This document shows positions 1 to 6,593 of a stretch of DNA of 32,277 bases, one piece after another. The number at the start of each line of letters is the position of its first letter. Position 1 is the first letter of the stretch. The translations under genes were made by a program, and so were the position numbers. This stretch comes from Clostridia bacterium. GTDB lineage: Bacteria > Bacillota > Clostridia > Oscillospirales > Acutalibacteraceae. The stretch spans positions 1-32,277 of the forward strand of contig JAFRPB010000005.1 of the NCBI GenBank assembly GCA_017429345.1, given 5' to 3'. The notes beneath the pieces are model-generated. The model was not told where the DNA came from. It made no database searches and saw only the letters and a program-made list of their open reading frames with translations.

Positions 1-273
1 CAACGGCTGACATCTGACTTCTTTTCACTGGAAAAAATCATGCATTCTTTCCGGTCTGGTTTGGTGTGCCCCTTTTCGGTTATTGAAAAAATTTCACTTT
101 TTTCTCATTTTCCTATTGACTTTTTGTTTGCAGACTCCGTACGATACGCCTTTCAGCATATCGATATTAATTCAAATTTATAATACCATATCTTGAGAGA
201 AAATAACAAGTCTTTTTTTTATTATTATTTGAATGATAAAGAAAAGTTAATTATTTAATCATAAAATTTGGTC
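1..273. other. AT-rich intergenic region, no gene seen
   Basis: No open reading frame, RNA gene or convincing terminator is visible. The stretch is much richer in A and T than the coding DNA around it. The first bases contain two heptamer-like units (CTGACAT, CTGACTT) that could be the cut-off end of one of the 7-bp arrays described elsewhere in this window, but two units are too few to be sure. Confidence 0.5.
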
Positions 274-302
274 TTTACAATCCCGGACACACCTGTTATA
301 CT
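274..302 (+). promoter_or_regulatory. Sigma70-type promoter of thrC
   Basis: TTTACA at 274-279 and TATACT at 297-302 are separated by 17 bases, and the -10 box is preceded by TG (extended -10, TGTTATACT). Transcription would start near 309, leaving a leader of about 35 bases with an AAAGGA ribosome binding site at 327-332, 11 bases before the ATG at 344. No leader-peptide or T-box structure for threonine control is visible in so short a leader. Confidence 0.65.
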
Positions 303-343
303 ATCCTTTATATTGGGTATTTATTGAAAGGAATGATCCTAAC

Positions 344-1840
344 ATGTTATACACATCCACCCGCGACAATTCCGTCCGCGTCACGGCGGCGCAGGCGATC
401 ACGCGCGGCATTTCCGCCGACGGCGGGCTTTTCGTGCCCGTCGAGATCCCGCAGATCGGCGATGAATTTCTCGCCTCCCTGTGCAAAAAATCTTACGTCG
501 AACGCGCGGTCTCCGTTCTGGGACTGTATCTTGACGAATTCACCGCAGACGAGCTGCGTTCTTACGCCGAAGGCGCGTATCTCGGCGGCAAGTATTCGAG
601 CGGCGCGATCGTGCCGCTTGTGAGCCCCGACGAAACGCACAGCATTCTCGAACTGTGGCACGGTCCGACCTGCGCGTTCAAGGATATGGCGCTGCAGATG
701 CTGCCCTATCTTCTCACGGGCAGCGCGAAAAAGATCAATAATGATAAAAAGATCGTGATCCTCGTCGCGACCAGCGGCGACACCGGCAAGGCGGCGCTCG
801 AGGGCTTCCGCGACGTTCCGGGCACGGGCATTCTCGTGTTTTACCCCGTGGACGGCGTCAGCCCCATGCAGAAGCTGCAGATGACCACGTAGCAGGGCGA
901 AAACGTGGGCGTGTGCGCCATCAAAGGCAATTTCGACGACGCGCAGACCGGCGTAAAGAAGATCTTCACCGACGGGGGCGTCAACAAAACGCTCGCCGAC
1001 CGTGGCTTCGCGTTCTCAAGCGCGAACTCCATCAACTGGGGCAGGCTTGCGCCGCAGATCGTCTATTATTTCTCCGCCTATGCCGATATGGTGAACGCGG
1101 GCAAGGTGAAGCTCGGCGAAAAGATCAATATCACCGTGCCGACGGGCAATTTCGGCAACATTCTCGCCGCATATTACGCGAAGCGGATGGGGCTGCCGGT
1201 GAATAAACTTATCTGCGCGTCGAACGCGAACAACGTGCTGACGGATTTCATCAACACCGGCGTTTACGATCGCAACCGGCATTTCTATACGACGATCTCC
1301 CCCTCGATGGATATTCTCATCTCGTCGAATCTCGAACGGCTTCTGTATATGCTCTCCGACGGCGACGACGCCTATGTGCGCTCGCTGTTCGCGCGCCTCG
1401 CGCAGGACGGCAGATACGACGCGGGCGAGCGCGTCGCGACCCTCGTGCGCGAGAGCTTCGCCGCGGGCTTCTGCTCGGATGAAGAGACGAAAAAAACCAT
1501 CGGCAGCCTGTTCGCCGCCGACGGCTATCTCTGCGACACGCACACCGGCGTCGCGGTCGCGGTTTATGACGGTTATGTAAAGGCGACCGGCGACGGAACG
1601 CCCAACGTGATCGCCTCGACCGCAAGCCCGTATAAATTCTCCGCCGCCGTACTTGAGGCGGTGAGCGGCAGAAAGCGCGAAGACGCAGACGAATTCGCCG
1701 CCGTCGACGAACTGATGCGCGTTACCGGTATCGACGCGCCGGAGCAGCTCAAGACCCTGCGCGGCAAAACGCCCCGCTTCACGGACGTATGCACGCAGGG
1801 CGAAATGGAAGCGCAGGTCTATAAGATGCTGGGGATCTGA
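344..1840 (+). pseudogene. thrC: Threonine synthase interrupted by an in-frame TAG
   Basis: Threonine synthase is a PLP enzyme that converts O-phosphohomoserine to threonine, the last step of threonine synthesis. The reading frame starts MLYTSTRDNS and has the PLP lysine (K113) in HGPTCAFKDMALQ. Codon 183 (890-892) is TAG; the same frame continues without a shift as QGENVGVCAIKGNF to a TGA at 1838-1840. Without the TAG the protein would be 498 residues, normal for the long-form family. The residue before QGEN is often Gln or Glu in relatives, so a single CAG-to-TAG change explains it. As written, translation would give a 182-residue fragment lacking much of the PLP domain. It could be a true nonsense mutation, a sequencing or assembly error, or strain variation; TAG recoding is unlikely because TAG ends the metallophosphoesterase gene in this window. 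Confidence 0.85.
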
Positions 1841-1902
1841 GAGGTCAGAAGCCAGAGGCCAAAAGCCAGAGGTCAGAAGCCAGAGGTCAGAAGCCAGAGG
1901 CC
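1841..1902. repeat. Heptad array, units GAGGTCA/GAAGCCA
   Basis: Almost nine consecutive 7-bp units (GAGGTCA, GAAGCCA, GAGGCCA, AAAGCCA and so on) run without any indel. The array starts at the first base after the thrC stop codon. Units alternate so that a 14-bp higher-order period is visible. Confidence 0.85.
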
Positions 1903-1904
1903 TG

Positions 1905-1960
1905 TTCACTTCTCACTGTTCACTTCTCACTGTCCACTTCTCACTGTTCACTTCTCACTG
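1905..1960. repeat. Heptad array, units TTCACTT/CTCACTG
   Basis: Eight units in perfect 7-bp register, alternating TTCACTT and CTCACTG (14-bp period). The last unit contains the stop codon of the minus-strand DUF1540 gene (TCA at 1955-1957). Related GTTCACT-type units occur at 6519-6553 and 29343-29573, so this heptamer is shared by several loci. Confidence 0.85.
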
Positions 1961-2128
1961 TCTCCCGCTGACGAACGTCGCGCAGATCGTCTCGGCGCTG
2001 TTTGTGGCGTGTTCGGTGCCCACACGGATCTTCTCCGCGGAGCATCTGCGCTCGTCCGGGCAGTTGTAAACGCAGTTTTTCGCGTCGCAGACGACGCTGC
2101 TCTTCTTTTCTTTCTTTTTGGTTTCCAT
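1955..2128 (-). CDS. DUF1540 small cysteine-rich protein
   Basis: A 57-residue protein, METKKKEKKSSVVCDAKNCV onward. After a lysine-rich N-terminus of about 9 residues, it has the DUF1540 pattern: C14 and C19, then YNCPDERRCSAEKI with C23 and C29, then IRVGTEHATNSAETICATF with C49. DUF1540 proteins are small, common in Clostridia and probably bind metal through these cysteines; their role is unknown. The start is an ATG with AGGAG 14 bases upstream (2143-2147), a long spacing, but no other start fits. The gene diverges from the metallophosphoesterase across 86 bases. Its last codons (GRQ, stop) lie at or inside the heptad array at 1905-1960, so the array appears to have supplied the stop. Too short for usual ORF cut-offs. 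Confidence 0.85.
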   Translation of the reverse strand: METKKKEKKSSVVCDAKNCVYNCPDERRCSAEKIRVGTEHATNSAETICATFVSGRQ

Positions 2129-2214
2129 TTTCGTTTTGTGTTCTCCTTTCTTTTACTTATTCACAGTATTTGCACCCGTGCGGGGTTTCATTCTGTTATG
2201 CGGGAGGGAAAAAT

Positions 2215-2913
2215 ATGGCAGTCTGGGCGATCGCCGACACGCATCTTTCGTTCGGCGCGAACAAGCCGATGGATATTTTTCCCGGCTGGCAGAATCATGC
2301 GGAAAGGCTGAAAAAAAACTGGAACGCGCTCGTCGGCGAAGATGACACGGTCGTGATCCCCGGCGATATTTCATGGGGCATGACCGAGCAGGAAGCCCTG
2401 CCGGATCTTGTTTTTCTTGACGCGCTGAACGGGAAAAAGCTTCTTCTGAAGGGCAATCATGACTTCTGGTGGACTTCGATGAAGAAGCTCGGCGAGCTGA
2501 AGGACGCGAACGGACTTGCGAGCCTGACGTTCATCCATAATAATTCCGCGGCTGCGGAAAGCATTGCCGTCTGCGGCACCCGCGGCTGGATGCCCGACGC
2601 GGGGGACGACGACAAGGTTCTTCGGCGCGAGGCGGGCAGACTTCGCATGTCGATCGAAAGCGCCCTGCACACCGGGCTTGAGCCGGTGGCGTTTCTGCAT
2701 TATCCGCCGATTTACGAAAACGCCGTCTGCGAAGAGATTTTCTCCGTGCTGAGGGAATACGGAATCAGACGCTGTTTTTTCGGTCATCTTCACTTTGAGA
2801 AAACCGACCGGTTCCGCAAGCTCGAACGCAAAGGGATCGTTTTTTCTCTCGTCTCGGCGGATTTTCTCTCGTTCTCTCCCCTGCCGATCGTTCGCGACGG
2901 CAAAATATTTTAG
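2215..2913 (+). CDS. Calcineurin-like metallophosphoesterase
   Basis: A 232-residue member of the calcineurin-like metallophosphoesterase superfamily, predicted cytoplasmic. Metal-binding motifs are in order: D8-x-H10 (ADTHLS), GDISWG (D51), KGNHDFWW (N81, H82), LHYPP and GHLH near the C-terminus. These are the residues that hold the two metal ions and the phosphate in this fold. The substrate cannot be read from sequence; relatives act on nucleotides, phosphodiesters or phosphoproteins. The open frame extends upstream to 2002, but that extra part overlaps the opposite-strand DUF1540 gene and has no domain. ATG 2215 has GGGAGG 7 bases ahead (2202-2207) and begins directly with the first motif, so it is the start. 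It ends in TAG, which shows TAG is a normal stop here. Confidence 0.88.
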   Translation: MAVWAIADTHLSFGANKPMDIFPGWQNHAERLKKNWNALVGEDDTVVIPGDISWGMTEQEALPDLVFLDALNGKKLLLKGNHDFWWTSMKKLGELKDANGLASLTFIHNNSAAAESIAVCGTRGWMPDAGDDDKVLRREAGRLRMSIESALHTGLEPVAFLHYPPIYENAVCEEIFSVLREYGIRRCFFGHLHFEKTDRFRKLERKGIVFSLVSADFLSFSPLPIVRDGKIF

Positions 2914-2961
2914 ATATAATAAAAAAAGATCAAAAAAAATATGGAAATTTGAAATTCAATC

Positions 2962-2970
2962 TGTTATACT
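2962..2970 (+). promoter_or_regulatory. Possible extended -10 promoter of tig-clpP-clpX
   Basis: TGTTATACT is an extended -10 box, identical to the one upstream of thrC. No good -35 lies at 16-18 bases. A second -10-like TATAAT is at 2983-2988, also without a -35. The region from 2914 to 3001 is AT-rich and short, so a promoter for the tig operon is expected here. No CtsR or CIRCE-type operator was recognised. Confidence 0.4.
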
Positions 2971-3015
2971 GTTACGGTTGATTATAATTTACATCACACA
3001 CGGAGGTAAACCACT

Positions 3016-4443
3016 ATGGCAGAAAAACTTACGCTCACACTCAACAGAGAAGAGACAAAGAAGAACGAAGAGGGCAAAAAAGAGAAGGTCCTCGTTCCTT
3101 ATGAGGCGGGCACGGGCTCGGCGGAAAAGACCGGCGAGAACGAATATACGCTTACCTTCTCGATCCCCGGCAATTTCTTTGAGGCGGCGATCGTCAGGGC
3201 TTACAACAAGGCGAAGGGCCGCATCAACGTGCCCGGCTTCCGCAAGGGCAAGGCGCCCCGCAGCATCATAGAGAGAATGTACGGCGCGGACGTATTCCAC
3301 GACGACGCGATCGAGGATCTCTTCCCCGATCTTTTTGAGGCTCTTACGAAGCTTGTAAAGCTCGATATCGTCTCGCAGCCCTTCGGCTTTGAGCTTGCTT
3401 CCGCCGGTAAGGACGGCGCGGAATTCAGCGTGAAGGTCTCCGTCAAGCCCGTGATCGAGCTTGAGGGCTACAAGGGTCTTGAGGCGGAGAAGCCCGAGGT
3501 CAAAGAGGCGACCGATGAGGAGATCGACGCCGAGATCGACCGTATGCGCAACGAAAACGCGAGAATGCTCGACATCGACGACAGAGCCGCGCAGGACGGC
3601 GACACCGCGAACATCGATTTCGAGGGCTTCGTCGACGGCGTCGCGTTCGACGGCGGCAAGGGCGATTCCTACGACCTCGTGCTCGGCAGCGGGCAGTTCA
3701 TTCCCGGCTTCGAGGAGCAGATCGTCGGTCACGAGATCGGCGACGAATTCGACGTAAACGTGACCTTCCCCGAGCAGTACGCCGAGGAGCTTGCGGGCAA
3801 GGCCGCCGTGTTCAAGGTCAGGCTCAACGCGCTCAAGCTCAAGGAGATCCCGGAGCTTGACGAGGATTTCGTCAAGGACGTCAGCGAGTTCGATACCGTT
3901 GAGGAGCTGCGCGCGGACGTCAAGAGCGGCATTGAGAAGCGCCGCGAAGAATCCGCGAACCGCGCGTTTGAGAACAACGTTCTTTCCGCGCTCGGCGATA
4001 TCGTGGACGCGGAGATCCCCGACGCGATGATCCAGACAGCGATCGACAGAAATATCAGAGATCTTGAATATAATATCAATATGCAGGGCCTCGATCTGAA
4101 GACCTATCTTCAGTATTTCGGCATGGACGAGGAAAAGCTTCGCGAGCAGTATGAGGACAAGGCGGAGAAGGACGTCAAGGTCGACCTCGCGCTGGAGAAG
4201 ATCGCCGAGCTTGAGAATTTTGAGGTGTCCGACGAGGATATCGAGGCGGAATACGACAAGCTCGCGACCTCTTACGGCATGGAGATCGACAAGGTCAAGG
4301 CCGCCGTCAGCGCCGACGCGCTCAAATCGGAGCTTCTTTCGAGAAAGGCTTCCGAATTTGTCGTAGCGGCCGCAGTCGCCGTCGCTCCCGCGCCCGAAGA
4401 GGACGACACAGAGGAAAAAGAAGAAGCTCCCGCAGAGGAATAA
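3016..4443 (+). CDS. tig: Trigger factor (ribosome-bound chaperone and prolyl isomerase)
   Basis: A 475-residue trigger factor, which binds the ribosome near the exit tunnel and helps nascent chains fold. The N-terminal domain contains the ribosome-docking motif GFRKGKAP (about residues 75-82). A FKBP-type isomerase domain follows, with GDTANIDFEGFVDG and SGQFIPGFEEQIVGHEIGD, then the long helical C-terminal arm and an acidic tail ending EEKEEAPAEE. GGAGG at 3002-3006 lies 9 bases before the ATG. The protein has about 30 extra lysine/glutamate-rich residues at the N-terminus (KKNEEGKKEK) before the usual start of the family. It heads the conserved order tig-clpP-clpX, 43 bases before clpP. 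Confidence 0.95.
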   Translation: MAEKLTLTLNREETKKNEEGKKEKVLVPYEAGTGSAEKTGENEYTLTFSIPGNFFEAAIVRAYNKAKGRINVPGFRKGKAPRSIIERMYGADVFHDDAIEDLFPDLFEALTKLVKLDIVSQPFGFELASAGKDGAEFSVKVSVKPVIELEGYKGLEAEKPEVKEATDEEIDAEIDRMRNENARMLDIDDRAAQDGDTANIDFEGFVDGVAFDGGKGDSYDLVLGSGQFIPGFEEQIVGHEIGDEFDVNVTFPEQYAEELAGKAAVFKVRLNALKLKEIPELDEDFVKDVSEFDTVEELRADVKSGIEKRREESANRAFENNVLSALGDIVDAEIPDAMIQTAIDRNIRDLEYNINMQGLDLKTYLQYFGMDEEKLREQYEDKAEKDVKVDLALEKIAELENFEVSDEDIEAEYDKLATSYGMEIDKVKAAVSADALKSELLSRKASEFVVAAAVAVAPAPEEDDTEEKEEAPAEE

Positions 4444-4486
4444 TTCTTTTCCAAAGATAAACAATAGACAGAAAGGACGATAAATA

Positions 4487-5059
4487 ATGGCGCTTGTTCC
4501 GACCGTTATAGAAACCACCAACCGCGGCGAGAGAGCCTATGATATTTTCTCCCGTCTGCTCAACGACAGGATCATCGTTCTCTCCGACGAGGTGAACGAC
4601 GCGACGGCAAGTCTCGTCGTCGCCCAGCTGCTGTTCCTTGAGGGGCAGGATCCCGACAAGGACATCAGCCTTTATATCAACAGCCCCGGAGGCAGCGTGA
4701 CCGCGGGCTTCGCGATCTTCGACACGATGAATTATATCAAGTGCGACGTTTCAACGATCTGCATGGGCATGGCTGCGTCGATGGGCGCTTTCCTGCTCGC
4801 GGCGGGCGCGAAGGGCAAAAGATACGCTCTGCCCAACAGCGAGATCATGATCCATCAGCCCTCCGGCGGCTCCCGCGGACAGGCTTCGGATATCAAGATC
4901 GTCGCCGATCAGATCCTGCGCATCAAGGATAAGATCAACCGGATCCTCGCCGAAGAGACCGGCAAATCCATCGAGCAGATCGCGATCGACACCGACCGCG
5001 ACAACTACATGACCGCGCAGGAAGCGCTGGAGTACGGGCTGATAGATAAAGTTCTTTGA
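4487..5059 (+). CDS. clpP: ATP-dependent Clp protease proteolytic subunit
   Basis: A 190-residue ClpP, the serine peptidase that forms the barrel chamber of the Clp protease. The catalytic triad is complete: S98 in MAASMGAF, H123 in MIHQPSGG and D172 in TDRDNYMTA. The oxyanion glycines are in [11 protein letters not shown]. Length is typical. AAAGGA at 4472-4477 is 9 bases before the ATG. It lies between trigger factor and ClpX, as in many Bacillota, and its product would dock with ClpX encoded next. The predicted N-terminal propeptide is very short. Confidence 0.97.
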   Translation: MALVPTVIETTNRGERAYDIFSRLLNDRIIVLSDEVNDATASLVVAQLLFLEGQDPDKDISLYINSPGGSVTAGFAIFDTMNYIKCDVSTICMGMAASMGAFLLAAGAKGKRYALPNSEIMIHQPSGGSRGQASDIKIVADQILRIKDKINRILAEETGKSIEQIAIDTDRDNYMTAQEALEYGLIDKVL

Positions 5060-5069
5060 GTCAATTCCC

Positions 5070-5093
5070 ATGTATCGGTTTTTCCCGATACAT
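5070..5093 (+). other. Hairpin in the clpP-clpX spacer
   Basis: ATGTATCGG and CCGATACAT form a 9-bp stem with a six-base pyrimidine loop, ending five bases before the clpX ribosome binding site. No T-run follows, so it is unlikely to be a terminator. It may affect mRNA processing or relative expression of ClpP and ClpX; this is inference. Confidence 0.6.
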
Positions 5094-5110
5094 AAACGGA
5101 GGAAACTTCA

Positions 5111-6376
5111 TTGGCAAGAGACGATAACAGAAACGAAAAAGACGTGCGCTGCTCGTTCTGCGGCAAGACGCAGGATCAGGTTTCGCGTATGATCGCGGGC
5201 CCCGGCGTATATATCTGCGACGAGTGCGTGGACCTGTGCTGTTCGATCATCGACGGCGATCAGGATTACGCCGAAAAACACGGCAAGTATATGAAAGATC
5301 CGCCGCCGCAGAAAAAGCTGCCGACCCCCCGCGAGCTCAAGGCGATGCTCGACGAATACGTCATCGGGCAGGACGAGGCGAAGCGCATTCTTGCGGTTTC
5401 GGTGTATAATCATTATAAACGTATCCGCTACGGCGGCAAAAGCGACACCGAGATCCAGAAGAGCAACGTGCTGCTGCTGGGTCCTACCGGCGTGGGCAAG
5501 ACGATGCTTGCGTCGACGCTCGCGAAGATCCTCGACGTTCCCTTCGCCATCGCCGACGCGACCACCCTCACCGAGGCCGGCTACGTGGGCGAGGACGTGG
5601 AAAACATCCTGCTGCGCCTGATCCAGGCCGCGGATTTTGACGTGGAACGCGCGGAAAAGGGCATTATTTACGTTGACGAGATCGACAAGATCGCCCGCAA
5701 GAGCGAAAACCCCTCCATCACCCGCGACGTGAGCGGCGAGGGCGTGCAGCAGGCGCTGCTGAAGATTCTCGAGGGCACAGTCGCAAACGTTCCGCCCAAC
5801 GGCGGCAGAAAGCACCCGCAGCAGGATTTCATTCAGATCGACACCACGAATATCCTCTTCATCTGCGGCGGCGCGTTCGACGGCATCGAGAAAATCGTTG
5901 AGAAGCGGGAAAACGTCTCGGCGATGGGCTTCGGCGCGGACGTAAAATCAAAACACGAGCTTGAAGCGGGCAAAATCATGGGGCGCGTGATCCCGCAGGA
6001 TCTTGTCAAATACGGCCTGATCCCCGAGATCGTCGGCAGGATCCCCGTGCTCGCTCCCCTTGCCGGACTTGACAGAGAAGCGCTTGTGCGCATTCTCTCC
6101 GAGCCGAAAAACGCTCTGGTGAAGCAGTATAAGAGCCTGTTCAAGATGGACGGCGTGGATCTGGAATTCACCGACGAAGCGCTGAACACGGTCGCCGACA
6201 TGGCGATCGAAAAGGATACCGGCGCGCGCGGCCTCAGGTCGATCATGGAGGGGATCCTGATCCCGATCATGTACGACACGCCGTCGGACGGCAGGATCAA
6301 AAAGGTCACGATCACGGCGGACACGATCCGCGGCGAGACAGGGCCGGAGATCGAACTGAAAGAAGAATCAGCATGA
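5111..6376 (+). CDS. clpX: Clp protease ATP-binding unfoldase subunit ClpX
   Basis: A 421-residue AAA+ unfoldase that recognises, unfolds and threads substrates into ClpP. The N-terminal zinc-binding domain has C14, C17, C36 and C39 (CSFC ... CDEC). Then come Walker A GPTGVGKT, the pore loop AGYVGED, Walker [10 protein letters not shown], the RKH loop (RKHPQQDF) and the ClpP-docking loop MGFGA, a variant of the usual IGF. The start codon is TTG at 5111: GGAGG at 5098-5102 is 8 bases upstream and the protein then begins [18 protein letters not shown], as in the family; no ATG gives that start. Third gene of the tig operon; a strong hairpin follows immediately. Confidence 0.96.
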   Translation: MARDDNRNEKDVRCSFCGKTQDQVSRMIAGPGVYICDECVDLCCSIIDGDQDYAEKHGKYMKDPPPQKKLPTPRELKAMLDEYVIGQDEAKRILAVSVYNHYKRIRYGGKSDTEIQKSNVLLLGPTGVGKTMLASTLAKILDVPFAIADATTLTEAGYVGEDVENILLRLIQAADFDVERAEKGIIYVDEIDKIARKSENPSITRDVSGEGVQQALLKILEGTVANVPPNGGRKHPQQDFIQIDTTNILFICGGAFDGIEKIVEKRENVSAMGFGADVKSKHELEAGKIMGRVIPQDLVKYGLIPEIVGRIPVLAPLAGLDREALVRILSEPKNALVKQYKSLFKMDGVDLEFTDEALNTVADMAIEKDTGARGLRSIMEGILIPIMYDTPSDGRIKKVTITADTIRGETGPEIELKEESA

Positions 6377-6416
6377 AAGAACACCGATCTGCCGGAAACG
6401 TCAGATCGGTGTTCTT
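6377..6416 (+). terminator. Hairpin directly after clpX
   Basis: A perfect 15-bp stem (AAGAACACCGATCTG with its complement) and 10-base loop begin at the base after the clpX stop. No T-run follows (GTGAGATG), so it may act as a 3' end stabiliser rather than a strong intrinsic terminator. Confidence 0.6.
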
Positions 6417-6426
6417 GTGAGATGTA

Positions 6427-6468
6427 AAATGAGAGAGATAAGATATAAGATATAAGAGATGAGAGATA
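6427..6468. repeat. Heptad array, units AGATATA/AGAGATA
   Basis: Six 7-bp units in register (AAATGAG, AGAGATA, AGATATA, AGATATA, AGAGATG, AGAGATA) in the clpX 3' region. The right-hand array at 6519-6553 uses a different heptamer, so here the two arms do not match. Confidence 0.7.
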
Positions 6469-6518
6469 AGTAACGGGAATTTTATGTACAGCGTAAAAAA
6501 GAGATTGCGTTCATCTTT

Positions 6519-6553
6519 TTACTGTTCACCGTTTACTGTTCACCGTTCACTGC
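6519..6553. repeat. Heptad array, units TTACTGT/TCACCGT
   Basis: Five 7-bp units in register, alternating TTACTGT and TCACCGT. They belong to the same heptamer type as 1905-1960 and 29343-29573. Confidence 0.75.
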
Positions 6554-6558
6554 AAAAA

Positions 6559-6588
6559 TAAGCGGGCAAATTGCCCGCTTAATTTTTT
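6559..6588. terminator. Bidirectional intrinsic terminator
   Basis: TAAGCGGGCAA and its complement form a GC-rich stem with seven T's after it on the plus strand and five A's before it. It would stop both leftover clpX transcription and the minus-strand surface-protein gene, whose stop is at 6594. Confidence 0.85.
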
Positions 6589-6593
6589 TGCAT

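Noticed and set aside
890-892. Programmed recoding of TAG (glutamine or pyrrolysine) in thrC
   Set aside because: TAG ends the metallophosphoesterase gene at 2911-2913, no other gene here has an internal TAG, and threonine synthase has no known need for recoding. A mutation or error is simpler.
2002-2214. Longer start for the metallophosphoesterase
   Set aside because: The extra part overlaps the opposite-strand DUF1540 gene and lacks a ribosome binding site; ATG 2215 has GGGAGG and starts with the first catalytic motif.
2989-4521. Minus-strand open frame of 510 codons opposite tig
   Set aside because: Antisense shadow of trigger factor; no motif and it extends into clpP.
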